Of a DNA stretch of 64,000 bases, positions 9,601 through 16,934 are shown piece by piece; the first letter of the stretch is position 1; every line of letters starts with the position of its first letter. The notes under the pieces are model-generated. The model was not told the origin of the DNA, made no database searches, and saw only the letters and a list, made by a program, of their open reading frames with translations. The position numbers and the translations under genes were made by a program. The stretch is from Hallerella sp963652365 (GTDB lineage Bacteria > Fibrobacterota > Fibrobacteria > Fibrobacterales > Fibrobacteraceae): assembly GCA_963652365.1 (NCBI GenBank), contig CAVJTH010000008.1, positions 1 through 64,000 on the forward strand, written 5' to 3'.

Positions 9601-10208
9601 TCGGCTATGGCGGACTCGACCACGTGATGGCGACGGGCGAAAACGTGAACATCCTCGTGCTCGACACGGAAGTCTATTCGAACACCGGCGGACAGGCTTC
9701 CAAGGCGACGAACCGCGGCGCGGTCGCTCTCTTTGCCGCGGCGGGCAAGCGTGCGGGCAAGAAGGATCTGGGCCTTATCGCGATGAGCTACAAGAACGTC
9801 TATGTCGGACGCGTCGCAATCGGCGCGAACGACGCCCAGACGCTCAAGGTGTTCCAGGAAGCGGAAGCTCACGACGGTCCGTCCCTCATCATCGCGTACT
9901 GCCCGTGCATCAACCACGGCTTTGACCTGAACAGCCAGCTCGCGCACCAGAAGATGGCGGTGGATTCCGGCTACTGGACGCTTTTGCGCTACAACCCGGA
10001 TCTCGTCCTCGAAGGAAAGGCTCCGCTGATTCTCGATTCGAAGAAACCGTCGATTCCGGTGAAGGAATACATCTACACCGAGAACCGCTACAAGGCGCTG
10101 ACCCGCTCGAAGCCCGAAGTGGCGCAGAAGCTCGCCGAAGACCTACAGAAGGAAGTCGATGCCCGCTTTGCGTTCTACGAGGAAATGTCGAAGGAAGCTG
10201 TCGTGTAA
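6630..10208 (+). CDS. nifJ: Pyruvate:flavodoxin/ferredoxin oxidoreductase
   Basis: A 1192-residue single-chain enzyme converting pyruvate and CoA to acetyl-CoA and CO2 while reducing flavodoxin or ferredoxin. It is the central fermentative step in strict anaerobes. Domain order is canonical: PYR-type TPP domain (YPITPSSPMAEHAD), domain II, gamma domain (FFGLGSDGTVGANKNSIKI), two 4Fe-4S motifs (CVQCGKCAMVCP and CTGCGVCVQAC), then the TPP-binding C-terminal domain (GDGWAYDIGYGG, VLDTEVYSNTGGQASKAT). The ATG at 6630 is preferred over that at 6603 because a GGAG site sits six to seven bases before it and MAKKMIAVDGNEA is the family N-terminus. It is monocistronic, with a terminator after the stop. 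Confidence 0.97.
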   Translation: MAKKMIAVDGNEATANVAFQVSEVAAIYPITPSSPMAEHADNWSAAGKKNIWGQVPRVFEMQSEGGAAGTVHGALQAGALTTTFTASQGLLLMIPNMYKIAGELTPTVFHVTARSLAAQGLSIFGDHSDVMACRQTGFAMLSSSSVQECQDMALVAHASTLEGRIPTMHFFDGFRTSHEVMKIEALEDGVIRKVIDEKYVKACRERAMTPDRPTMRGTAQNPDVYFQGRETVNRYYNDYPAIVQKYMDKVAEFTGRHYHLVDYVGAPDADRVIVVMGSAASTIKDTVAYLAKKGEKVGVLIVRLYRPFPSEQLVAALPKTAKRIAVLDRSKEPGSAGEPLLEDVLTAISGAAMKGAIALPRVIGGRYGLSSKEFTPAMVKAIYDELAKDSPKDRFTVGIDDDVTHLSLAVDPNFKLESDFFQAMFFGLGSDGTVGANKNSIKIIGNETDNYAQGYFVYDSKKSGSMTTSHLRFGKSIIDAPYLIEENQADFVACHHTPHLESVDMLKYAKDGATFLVNTPHSAETVWDTFPRPVQAEIIKKHLKVYVIDAYAVAAKTGMGRRINTVMQTCFFSKLGNVLDAETAIKYIKKYAEKTYAKKGMEVVQKNWDAIDASLANLHEVKVPAEVTSTREFRAAIHGDAPAFVNEVTAEIIRGNGERLPVSKMPVDGVFPTGTTKFEKRDLALAIPSWNPETCVQCGKCAMVCPHAAIRLKVVDEAALAGAPEGFKATAAKGYKLEGSAKPMFVISVSSYDCTGCGVCVQACIGKDKADPSKKAINMVPQEPVKVQEGKCWDFFVDLPEFDRTKVNKSLVKQAMLLEPLFEFSGSCAGCGETAYVRLVSQLFGDRMIVANATGCSSIYGGNLPTTPWAKNKDGRGPTWANSLFEDNAEFGLGMRLAVTKHAHQALSLLDECAEHHPEAVTAELVNALKTQEQKDEAGIAAQRANVARLKEALSKVSDCEKAASLRDEFADYLVKKSVWIIGGDGWAYDIGYGGLDHVMATGENVNILVLDTEVYSNTGGQASKATNRGAVALFAAAGKRAGKKDLGLIAMSYKNVYVGRVAIGANDAQTLKVFQEAEAHDGPSLIIAYCPCINHGFDLNSQLAHQKMAVDSGYWTLLRYNPDLVLEGKAPLILDSKKPSIPVKEYIYTENRYKALTRSKPEVAQKLAEDLQKEVDARFAFYEEMSKEAVV

Positions 10209-10230
10209 CGGCTTTTGCCCGATTTGAAAA

Positions 10231-10264
10231 AGGCTCCGCTTCATCCGAGGCGGGGCCTTTTTTC
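10231..10264 (+). terminator. Rho-independent terminator after nifJ
   Basis: A nine-pair stem (AGGCTCCGC with GCGGGGCCT, one G-T pair) and a ten-base loop are followed by six T residues, 22 bases after the nifJ stop. Confidence 0.88.
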
Positions 10265-10338
10265 ATTTCCTTTTCTTACCATTGGCAAGTGCGTTCATTG
10301 GCGGCGTTTTCGAGAATCCAGTCTGTCGCGAAGCTTGG

Positions 10339-11358
10339 CTAGTTCGCGTTTTCGAGCAAGAATTTCCGGAGCGGCTCGTAATGCGCGTCGCAAAAACCGA
10401 AGTACATTTCCTTGTAGTTCCAGATGGCGTTTCCGATGTCGAACCGCTTGAAAACTTTCTGCACGTCGCGGAACCACTTGACCGTTTCGAGGGAATCCGC
10501 CCGGTCGATGACCCCGTATTCGCCGCAGTAGAGCGGCACCTTTTGAAGATTCGCGTATTCGATCGCGTCTTGCAAGAAGTCGGAAAAAAATTCCGGTCCC
10601 ATCGTCCTTGCTTTCGAACGGAAGAGATTTTCGCCCGCAAGCCCCAGGCACTCGGTATTCTCGCGGAAAAAGTCCATGTCCGTCGTGTAGGGAACGTCCT
10701 TTCCGTTGTCGAGCGCCTTGACCCAGGGAGCCTTCTGGTGCGTAAAGAGCAGCGGCTCGTAAAGGTGGAACGTGTAGATGATGTTTTCCGTGGGCGGCGG
10801 CAGAAGCCTTGACACGTATGACGCGCTGTTCCAGCAGACCCCGCCGTAGATGATGGGCGTTCTCGCCGCGTTTTTCCGAATCGTTTCGACCGCCTTGGCG
10901 ATCAGGGCGTTCCAGGGGTCGGCAAAGGAAAGGTCCGTCACCTCGTTCAAGAGTTCAAAGGCGACGTTCGGTTCCGACGCGTAGCGCTTGGACACGCGGT
11001 CCCAGAGGGTCAAGAAGCGTTCCTGGGCCGAGGCGCTTTCGAAAAGGTTGTTCCTTGCCGCATTGCCGAAATCGTTGAAGTCGTAGCCCGCCGTCTTGTG
11101 CAGGTCGAGAACGACGTCCAGCCCGTACGCCTTGCCCCATTGGATGGCCCGGTCGAGATACCCGAAATTGTCTTCGCGAGGTTCTCCGGAATCCGTCTCG
11201 ATCAGCTCGTAGTCGAAGGGGAGTCGCACATGGTCGAATCCCCACGCGGCGATTTGAGCGAAATCCCTTTCGGTGACGAAGGAATCGTAGCGGACCTTCG
11301 TATGGTCGCACTGGGAAAGCCAACCGCCCAGATTGATGCCCTTTTGAAACGCGATCAT
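10339..11358 (-). CDS. Glycoside hydrolase family 5 (cellulase-type)
   Basis: A 339-residue TIM-barrel glycosidase. The family signatures are present: KGINLGGWLSQ at the N-terminus, the HVRLPFDY strand, the acid/base glutamate E139 in FELLNEV, HLYEP, and the nucleophile E280 in LYCGEYG. The length matches a bare GH5 catalytic domain. No signal peptide or carbohydrate-binding module is visible, so the enzyme probably acts on imported oligosaccharides inside the cell, unlike the secreted GH8 at 49.3 kb. It follows the CvfB-like gene with a 15-base gap, suggesting co-transcription. The substrate (beta-glucan, mannan or other) cannot be decided. Confidence 0.9.
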   Translation of the reverse strand: MIAFQKGINLGGWLSQCDHTKVRYDSFVTERDFAQIAAWGFDHVRLPFDYELIETDSGEPREDNFGYLDRAIQWGKAYGLDVVLDLHKTAGYDFNDFGNAARNNLFESASAQERFLTLWDRVSKRYASEPNVAFELLNEVTDLSFADPWNALIAKAVETIRKNAARTPIIYGGVCWNSASYVSRLLPPPTENIIYTFHLYEPLLFTHQKAPWVKALDNGKDVPYTTDMDFFRENTECLGLAGENLFRSKARTMGPEFFSDFLQDAIEYANLQKVPLYCGEYGVIDRADSLETVKWFRDVQKVFKRFDIGNAIWNYKEMYFGFCDAHYEPLRKFLLENAN

Positions 11359-11373
11359 GGAAAGATCCTCCAG

Positions 11374-12267
11374 TTACCTTGTGCGAAAACGCTTTCCGGA
11401 CGCGCGCCTGGAATGGTCGCTGCGCGGTTCTCTCTTCGGCGCAAGACGGATCTCGCGGTCGTTGATGACGATGCGTCCCTGGCGAAAGAGACCGCCGATG
11501 ATTTTCTTGAACGCCTTCTTGGAAACGCCGAATTCCCGCTGGATTTCTTCGGGCGAACTGTTGTCCGAAAAGGGGAGCGATCCTCCGGCCTCTTCGATCT
11601 TTTTCATGATTTCCTTGGCGTTGTCCATCGTCGCATGGTAGCCGATAGGCTTTAGACTGAGCGAAATTCTCCCGTCCTCGCGGATGTTCTGGATATAGCC
11701 TTCGCCCACGTCCCCGATTTCGAACGTGTCCGTATTGCTCGGGTCGAGATGGAGCCTTCCGGTATAGCGGTAGTTGACAAGAAAATCGACAAAGTCCGGC
11801 GCAACGTCATAGACGGCCAGATCGACTTTTTGCGAAATGTGGAGATCCCTCGTGTCGCGGTCGATGAATGCCTTGATCTTTTCGGTGGCGACGATTCGCG
11901 CGGTCCGCTCGTCTTCGAGGATGAACACGACGCAGCGGTCGCCCGGGCGGAGCGTTCCCAGCTGCTGCTTGTACGGGAGCATCAGGTCCTTGTCGAGTCC
12001 CCAGTCGAGAAATGCGCCGATGTCGTTTACGTCCTTGACTTCCAGAACGGCAAACTCGCCGACTGTCGCATAGGGCTCTTCGGTCGTCGCGATGGGACGT
12101 CCTTCGTTATCGACATAGATGAAGACTTCCAGTTCGTCGCCTTCGCGCAAGTCCCTTGGCGCTTTCGATGCCGGCAACAGAACGCGTCCACCGCTTTCGA
12201 CTTCCAGGTAGAAGCCCTGCGGCTTTTGGCTTTCGACTCGGGCGTATTCAAATTGACCAATATGCAT
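11374..12267 (-). CDS. CvfB-like S1-domain RNA-binding protein
   Basis: A 297-residue protein with tandem S1-type OB folds and a C-terminal winged-helix-like segment (SPEEIQREFGVSKKAFKKI, then IGGLF), the arrangement of the CvfB/YitL family. The start at 12267 (MHIGQFEYARVESQK) follows a GAGG site seven bases upstream; the longer frame to 12357 is rejected. CvfB proteins bind RNA and influence virulence or stress genes in Firmicutes; the role here is not known. The last residues are strongly basic (KREPRSDHSRRASGKRFRTR), which may add nonspecific RNA binding. Confidence 0.85.
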   Translation of the reverse strand: MHIGQFEYARVESQKPQGFYLEVESGGRVLLPASKAPRDLREGDELEVFIYVDNEGRPIATTEEPYATVGEFAVLEVKDVNDIGAFLDWGLDKDLMLPYKQQLGTLRPGDRCVVFILEDERTARIVATEKIKAFIDRDTRDLHISQKVDLAVYDVAPDFVDFLVNYRYTGRLHLDPSNTDTFEIGDVGEGYIQNIREDGRISLSLKPIGYHATMDNAKEIMKKIEEAGGSLPFSDNSSPEEIQREFGVSKKAFKKIIGGLFRQGRIVINDREIRLAPKREPRSDHSRRASGKRFRTR

Positions 12268-12364
12268 AGTGACCTCGGCGAGAAAGTTAGAAAAGGATTT
12301 GACGGGTGACAGGCTCTTCCAACTCGGAATATCCTGCATTGGCCTATGCGCCGGCAAGATATTT

Positions 12365-12392
12365 CTTGCATTCGAGGCAAGACGGATATACT
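12365..12392 (+). promoter_or_regulatory. Candidate sigma-70-type promoter for a short transcript
   Basis: CTTGCA (12365-12370) and TATACT (12387-12392) are separated by 16 bases. Nothing recognisable as a protein follows before the strong terminator at 12492-12524, so the promoter would drive a transcript of about 125 bases. Confidence 0.4.
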
Positions 12393-12398
12393 TTATGG

Positions 12399-12524
12399 AT
12401 GTGACTGGAAAAGAGCTTCGGCGAAAGGTTCACGCAAGGTCAAGGCCTTCGGAACTCGTAGATGTTTCCTTCCGAGGTTCCCGGTTTCATTAAAGTCCGC
12501 CTCTTTCGAGGCGGACTTTTTTTT
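12399..12524 (+). ncRNA. Candidate small RNA (unassigned)
   Basis: The predicted transcript runs from a promoter-like pair at 12365-12392 to a terminator with eight T residues. An internal stem (CTTCGGAA with TTCCGAGG, one G-T pair) supports structure. The only frame inside would give 32 residues starting at 12395 (MDVTGKELRRKVHARSRP, then a short tail) without a ribosome site. I do not recognise tmRNA, SRP, 6S or RNase P signatures. The alternative is that the hairpin only ends pheA transcripts arriving from the other side, but its T-run faces the plus strand. Confidence 0.35.
12492..12524 (+). terminator. Strong terminator, plus-strand orientation
   Basis: AAAGTCCGCCTC and GAGGCGGACTTT form a perfect 12-pair stem with a TTTC loop, followed by further T residues on the plus strand. 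On the minus strand only a short T-run follows, so it could serve pheA (stop at 12545) but weakly. Confidence 0.85.
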
Positions 12525-12544
12525 GCATGGACGAAAACCTCCCG

Positions 12545-13405
12545 CTAGGCTTCGTATTGCAGGCGCTCCGTCTTGCCGGGCGCAAAGGATCCCAGGCGGT
12601 AGGTGAAGGTCGTGAAGCGGTTCAGCTCTTCGAACGCTTCGATGACCGTGGGATCTTTCGGGTTGCCGAGAAGGGACGCGTAGAAGATGTATCCCCAGGG
12701 CTTGTCCGGGTTCGGGCGGCTTTCGATGCGCGTCAGGTTGATCCCTCTCTTGGCAAACGCGCCAAGCGCTCCGTAGAGCGCTCCGGGCCTGTCGTCGCTT
12801 GAAAGTTCAAAGAGGATGACCGTCTTGAGATCGGCGGTCGGGGAAACGGGAACCGGTTCTTTCTGGATGGCGTAAAACCGGGTGAAGTTTACGCCCTGGA
12901 TGTTTTCGAGATTCGACTGGAGAATGTCTAGACCGTAGAGCCGTGCCGCGTAGGAGCTTGCGATTCCTCCGTCGGTGAGGTTCTTTCGCCGGGCGACTTC
13001 TTCCGCGGAACCCGCCGTGTCGAAGAACACGACCTTCTCGATGTCCGGATGTTCGCTAAAGAAGTGGCTGCACTGGGCGAGCGCCTGCGGATGGCTCATG
13101 ACGCGTCGAAGCGTCTGGAGGCTTGCCCCCCTGTTCGCGCAGAGGCAATGCTCGATCTGCAGCTTGACCTCGCCTACGATCGGATGACGCCACTTGGCGA
13201 GCAGATCGTAGTTTTCGTAGATGGATCCCGCCGTCGAGTTCTCGATGGGAATGGCGCCGCCGTCCGCGGAACCGGTTTCTATCGCCCGGTAGATTTCCTC
13301 GAATGTGTCCATCGGAAGGACCTCGATGTCTTTTCCGAAAAGGCAGTGGGCGGCGCATTCGCTGTATGCGCCCCGACGTCCCTGGAACGCGATTTTCTTT
13401 TTCAT
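12545..13405 (-). CDS. pheA: Prephenate dehydratase (phenylalanine synthesis)
   Basis: A 286-residue monofunctional prephenate dehydratase without a fused chorismate mutase. The catalytic half begins KKKIAFQGRRGAYSE and holds PIENSTAGSI and SNLENIQGVNFTRFYAI; the regulatory ACT domain (ELSSDDRPGALYGALGAF with the ESRP motif) occupies about residues 195-275 and should bind phenylalanine for feedback inhibition. In the usual TRF motif the threonine-arginine-phenylalanine triplet is retained (NFTRF). The start at 13405 overlaps the stop of the NlpC/P60 gene by 4 bases, so the two are translationally coupled. Confidence 0.95.
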   Translation of the reverse strand: MKKKIAFQGRRGAYSECAAHCLFGKDIEVLPMDTFEEIYRAIETGSADGGAIPIENSTAGSIYENYDLLAKWRHPIVGEVKLQIEHCLCANRGASLQTLRRVMSHPQALAQCSHFFSEHPDIEKVVFFDTAGSAEEVARRKNLTDGGIASSYAARLYGLDILQSNLENIQGVNFTRFYAIQKEPVPVSPTADLKTVILFELSSDDRPGALYGALGAFAKRGINLTRIESRPNPDKPWGYIFYASLLGNPKDPTVIEAFEELNRFTTFTYRLGSFAPGKTERLQYEA

Positions 13406-13920
13406 TGGATTCTCCGTGCGCCCTTGTAGCGCGGTTGCCAGTAGGAATCGGCGAGTGGGCTTATCATGACTCCGCGCGACGTGCTCGCGTGCGTGAAGTT
13501 CCCGTCTCCGAGATACACCCCGACGTGATCGACGCCGCTTCCGCCGCCAAAGAACACGAGGTCTCCGGTTTGCAGGTCTTCCTTCTTGACCTTGCTTCCC
13601 ATCTGGAACATTTGCGTGGAGCTGTGGGGGAGCGAAATTCCCGTCTTTTCCCTGTAGATGTTCATCACGTAGCCGGAACAGTCCGTTCCGCGTCTGGACG
13701 CCTTGCCGTATTGGTAGGGAGTTCCAAGCCACGGCTTGACGATGGTCATCCAGTCGGCGACTTCTCCGGTCGCGTTTTGGAGCATCTTTTCCGCGGTCTT
13801 TTCCGATTTCGAAAAACGGTAGGATGCGGAATCCCGGTCGTAGCTCGGACGCGGAGGCATGGTGCACGATACGACAAGGAAAATCGGGGCGAAGCGCAGG
13901 ATGGAACGGAAAACATTCAT
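13402..13920 (-). CDS. NlpC/P60 family cell-wall peptidase, lipoprotein
   Basis: A 172-residue protein with a lipoprotein signal (MNVFRSILRFAPIFLVVSC, acylated Cys19) and an NlpC/P60 domain: catalytic cysteine in GTDCSGYVMNIY, histidine in GVDHVGVYLG and the third polar residue in the following THAS strand. It should cut gamma-glutamyl-diaminopimelate or related peptide bonds in peptidoglycan at the outer or inner membrane surface. It overlaps pheA by four bases, and its divergent neighbour is hemN 47 bases away. Confidence 0.92.
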   Translation of the reverse strand: MNVFRSILRFAPIFLVVSCTMPPRPSYDRDSASYRFSKSEKTAEKMLQNATGEVADWMTIVKPWLGTPYQYGKASRRGTDCSGYVMNIYREKTGISLPHSSTQMFQMGSKVKKEDLQTGDLVFFGGGSGVDHVGVYLGDGNFTHASTSRGVMISPLADSYWQPRYKGARRIQ

Positions 13921-13967
13921 CGCGCTAAATCTAAAAAAAAGAGCGTACGATTGTTATATTAGGGAGC

Positions 13968-15326
13968 ATGGACAGCGGAATGATCGATCTTCTCCTGAAG
14001 TACAATACGAACGCCCCCCGTTATACGAGCTATCCTCCGGCGAACCTTTTCCATGCGGCAAGGGACAAGGCGCAGATCGAGCGCGTGTGGCGAAAGTCCA
14101 ACGAACTCAGTCCGCGGAACGTGAGCTTCTACTTTCACGTGCCCTTTTGCGCGAGGCGCTGCCTCTTTTGCGGATGCACTTCGGAGCTCTTGCCGACGGT
14201 CGAATTTCGCGACCGCTATTTTCGCGCTCTCTTCCGCGAGATGGACGAGAAGCTTCCCTGGATAGACGCGAAGCGTCCCGTGACGCAGGTTCATTTTGGC
14301 GGCGGGACTCCGACGAGCGTTCCCTACTCCTTTCTGGAGTCCGTCTTGGACAGGCTTCGGGAACGCTTCGACTTTTCTCCCCGGGCGGAGATAGCCATCG
14401 AATGCAATCCGGCAAGCATTGACGAAGCCCGCCTGAAGGAGCTCGCGCGCATCGGGTTTAACCGCGTGAGTTACGGGATCCAGGATTTCGACCCCCAGGT
14501 GCTGCGAAACGTCGGGCGGGAACCTTCGCTCCTGCCGGTGAAGGAACTCTTGCGGATTTCCCGGGACCTGAACTTTACGGGCATCAACCTGGACCTGATC
14601 TACGGTCTGCCCTCCCAGACGGAAAACGGCTTTTACCGGAGCGTGGAATCGGCGATCGAGGCCCGGCCCGACAGAATCGCGCTTTACAGCTACGCCCATG
14701 TTCCCTGGGTCAAGAAGGCGCAAAGGACCCTGGAAAGGTTCGAACTTCCCGGTCCGCGTCAAAAGCTGGAATTCTTTCTCGAGGCGCGCGAAAGGTTCAA
14801 GGCGGCGGGTTTTCGGGACGTCGGCATGGATCATTTCGTCTTGCCGAATGATTCGCTTTCCCTTGCGCTCGCGGAAGGGAAGCTGCATCGGAATTTCCAG
14901 GGATACTACACCCGGGAAACGACGGGCGAAGTCTATGCGTTCGGTTCGAGCGCCATCACGCAGCTAGACAACGCCTATTCGCAAAACGTTCACGAAAGCG
15001 TGAAGTACGTGGAACTTCAGGAGGCCGGCCTGCTTTCGGAAATTCGCTGCGAGGAGCTTTCGATCGAAGAGCGCGTCATTCGGGATGTCATCGAACGCCT
15101 GATGTGCAATCGCAGACTTCTGGTGACGGACGAAGAAAAACGCGTTGTCGGTCCTGGCTGGGAACGGCTTGTCGCCTTGGAACGGGACGGACTCCTGTTG
15201 AAGAAGTCCGACTCGGAAATCGAGACGACGGAACTCGGAACGCTTGTCATCCGGTATCTCGCGATGCAACTCGATCCGCTGATGCAAGAGACGAAGCGCG
15301 AAGGCGTTTTTTCCCAGACGATTTGA
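13968..15326 (+). CDS. hemN: Oxygen-independent coproporphyrinogen III oxidase
   Basis: A 452-residue radical-SAM enzyme that decarboxylates coproporphyrinogen III without oxygen. The N-terminus has the HemN trip-wire region (NAPRYTSYPPA) and the cluster motif CARRCLFCGC (Cys61, Cys65, Cys68), the extra cysteine distinguishing true HemN from HemW-like proteins. HFGGGTPT and the downstream SAM-binding strands follow. A TTATATT box lies only seven bases before the ATG, with AGGGAG between them. Together with a cytochrome c at 61.4 kb this implies haem synthesis. Confidence 0.95.
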   Translation: MDSGMIDLLLKYNTNAPRYTSYPPANLFHAARDKAQIERVWRKSNELSPRNVSFYFHVPFCARRCLFCGCTSELLPTVEFRDRYFRALFREMDEKLPWIDAKRPVTQVHFGGGTPTSVPYSFLESVLDRLRERFDFSPRAEIAIECNPASIDEARLKELARIGFNRVSYGIQDFDPQVLRNVGREPSLLPVKELLRISRDLNFTGINLDLIYGLPSQTENGFYRSVESAIEARPDRIALYSYAHVPWVKKAQRTLERFELPGPRQKLEFFLEARERFKAAGFRDVGMDHFVLPNDSLSLALAEGKLHRNFQGYYTRETTGEVYAFGSSAITQLDNAYSQNVHESVKYVELQEAGLLSEIRCEELSIEERVIRDVIERLMCNRRLLVTDEEKRVVGPGWERLVALERDGLLLKKSDSEIETTELGTLVIRYLAMQLDPLMQETKREGVFSQTI

Positions 15327-15344
15327 TGCGAGCCCGTTAGCGAT

Positions 15345-15925
15345 CGGAAGTCAGGACTCAGGAGTCAGTTGAGTTTGGAGTGTGGAGAGTCGAGAGTGGA
15401 GTTCCGCGGACGTCTAGGCTCTAAAGCGGAGCTTAGAGATTAGTTGATAGTTGATAGTGGATAGTAAATAGAAGTCAGGGTCAGGACTCAGGAATCAGTT
15501 GAGAGTTGAGAGTGAAGAGTGGAGTTTCGTGGACGTCTAGGCTTTAACGCAGAACTTAGATCTTAGAACTTAGAGTTGAGATTCGCAAACGTCTAGGTTC
15601 TAACGCAAAGCGGACCGTTTTGATTCCTAAACTCTAATCTCTAAAAAAAAGCGTGGCCGTGGGGGTGGATGCAAGGAAGGGGGACCTTGGCCTTCGCAAC
15701 TCCGAAAGGTCCCCCTGCCTTGCCCCACGCCGGGAAGGCGCCACCCTCCGCCGCCAGGCGGAAAAGAGTTCGCTTCGCGAAAAAGCCTAGACGTGCAACG
15801 TCAAAAGCCTTTCGGCAGAAAGTAATGGCTCGCTTCGCGTCTCTAATCACTATCCACTAATCACTGAACGGCTCGCTCCGCGTCTCTAAGCTCTAAGTTC
15901 TCCTAACTAAGCTCTGAACCAAGCT
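15345..15925. repeat. Intergenic repeat block, copy B
   Basis: This gene-free block of about 580 bases is built from drifting short phrases such as agttgagagttgagagtg, gatagttgatagtggatag, gtctaggctctaa and cactatccactaatcactg. Several phrases recur within the block and in copies A and C. It contains the hairpin core annotated separately. No ribosome sites or convincing coding sequences are present; a frame of 63 codons inside it matches a frame in copy C only because the DNA repeats. Confidence 0.85.
15651..15731 (+). repeat. Repeat-borne long hairpin (copy B)
   Basis: GCAAGGAAGGGGGACCTT (15671-15688) pairs with AAGGTCCCCCTGCCTTGC (15706-15723) with one mismatch in 18. An outer stem CGTGGGG/CCCCACG (15658-15664 with 15723-15729, sharing one base with the inner arm) extends it. 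The same structure occurs at 59199-59279 with a compensatory change in the outer stem. Confidence 0.75.
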
Positions 15926-16001
15926 CTGAACAAGGGCGTCATTGAAAAATTCCGCGGAATTTTTTATCTTTGGGCATTATTTCAAAGAGGTATTGTTTCA
16001 T

Positions 16002-16844
16002 ATGAAAAAAGTTTTGCTTCCCCTCGCTTCCGTGGCGATGATGCTCTCCCTGGCTGGTTGTGACAAGTCCGGTACGGTTTCTGGCCAGGTTCTCGACGCC
16101 TTTACCGGCAAGCCTGTCGAGATGCCGACCGTCTGGATGGATTCGACGATTTACGGCACGCAATCTTCCAAGTACGCGTTCAAGGCCGAACTCGCACAGG
16201 GAAAGTTCAAGTTCGAAGGCGTTCCTGTCGGAACCTATCTGATCAAGGCCCGTCGCAACAAGTACATTCTGGGCCAGCAGACGTTTACCACGACGAACGA
16301 ATCGCCGAATGCGGAACTGACGCTTTACGAATACAGCGACACGGTTTCTCCGGGCATGTACATTCCGGGGGCGGACAGCGCGTCGAAAATCACGAACAGC
16401 TGGGCCATCTTCTCGACGACTTGCAAGGAATCGGTCGCCGGGCTTCGTCTGAGCTTCGAGCAGGACCTGAAGGCTTCCGCTCCGAACCAGAAGAAGGACA
16501 AGAAGTCCAAGAAGGACATCAAGGTTAACAAGTTGCCCGATCCGAAGGTTGTCGATGCGGGTCTCGACGTCCTTTACTGCAATCCGGGTTCCGTGACGAC
16601 CGCCATCGAGGCAGCCTCCTATCCGGCTTCGACCGGAGCCGTTTCCGCCCACGCCGACTGCCAGGGCTTTGACGGCGACAAGAACGGCGTCTTCCCGGAC
16701 GTTTCGAAGAAAACCGAACTCGCCGTGTCCTACATGGCGGAGGGTCTTTTCTCCATCAAGGGAACGCTTCCGAAGGGAAAGCAGTTTATCGTCCTTTCGA
16801 AGGACGGCAAGACGATCCAGTCCTACTACGTCGAAGTGAAGTAG
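16002..16844 (+). CDS. Lipoprotein with a carboxypeptidase-regulatory-like domain
   Basis: A 280-residue protein with a clear lipobox (MKKVLLPLASVAMMLSLAGC, Cys20). The first 90 residues look like a beta-sandwich of the CarboxypepD_reg type (TVSGQVLDAFTGKPVEMPTV, then FKFEGVPVGTYLIKARR), common in exported proteins of Bacteroidota and Fibrobacterota. A lysine-rich linker follows at about 165-178, then an unrecognised C-terminal part with two cysteines. The ATG at 16002 has an AAAGAGG site. It is monocistronic with its own terminator. The function is unknown, probably a periplasmic or surface binding protein. Confidence 0.8.
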   Translation: MKKVLLPLASVAMMLSLAGCDKSGTVSGQVLDAFTGKPVEMPTVWMDSTIYGTQSSKYAFKAELAQGKFKFEGVPVGTYLIKARRNKYILGQQTFTTTNESPNAELTLYEYSDTVSPGMYIPGADSASKITNSWAIFSTTCKESVAGLRLSFEQDLKASAPNQKKDKKSKKDIKVNKLPDPKVVDAGLDVLYCNPGSVTTAIEAASYPASTGAVSAHADCQGFDGDKNGVFPDVSKKTELAVSYMAEGLFSIKGTLPKGKQFIVLSKDGKTIQSYYVEVK

Positions 16845-16870
16845 TTTCCGTTCTGGAATCCAAACGCGAA

Positions 16871-16900
16871 AACCTGCGAGCGACGCTTGCGGGTTTTTTA
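16871..16900 (+). terminator. Terminator after the lipoprotein gene
   Basis: AACCTGCGAG pairs with CTTGCGGGTT (two G-T pairs) across a short loop, followed by six T residues, 27 bases after the stop. Confidence 0.8.
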
Positions 16901-16934
16901 TCTTTAACGATCCAGGCAATCCCCAGAGGTTTCC

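Noticed and set aside
6726..9947. A 1073-codon open frame antisense to nifJ
   Set aside because: It arises from the GC-rich codon use of nifJ on the opposite strand. It has no family signature, and its residue make-up (rich in Arg, Val, Asp) is that of a shadow frame.
12395..12493. A 32-codon gene starting at 12395
   Set aside because: It has no ribosome site, no homologue I recognise and an unbalanced composition. A structured RNA is the simpler reading.
15669..15860. Similar small frames in the two repeat blocks (15669-15860 and 59201-59386)
   Set aside because: Their similarity follows from repeated DNA. The predicted peptides differ by frame shifts outside the hairpin and have no ribosome site or start conservation.
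15988..16012. TGTTTCATATGAAA near the lipoprotein start as a further heat-shock enhancer site
   Set aside because: The spacing between half sites differs (overlapping rather than three bases), it includes the start codon, and no sigma-54 promoter is nearby.
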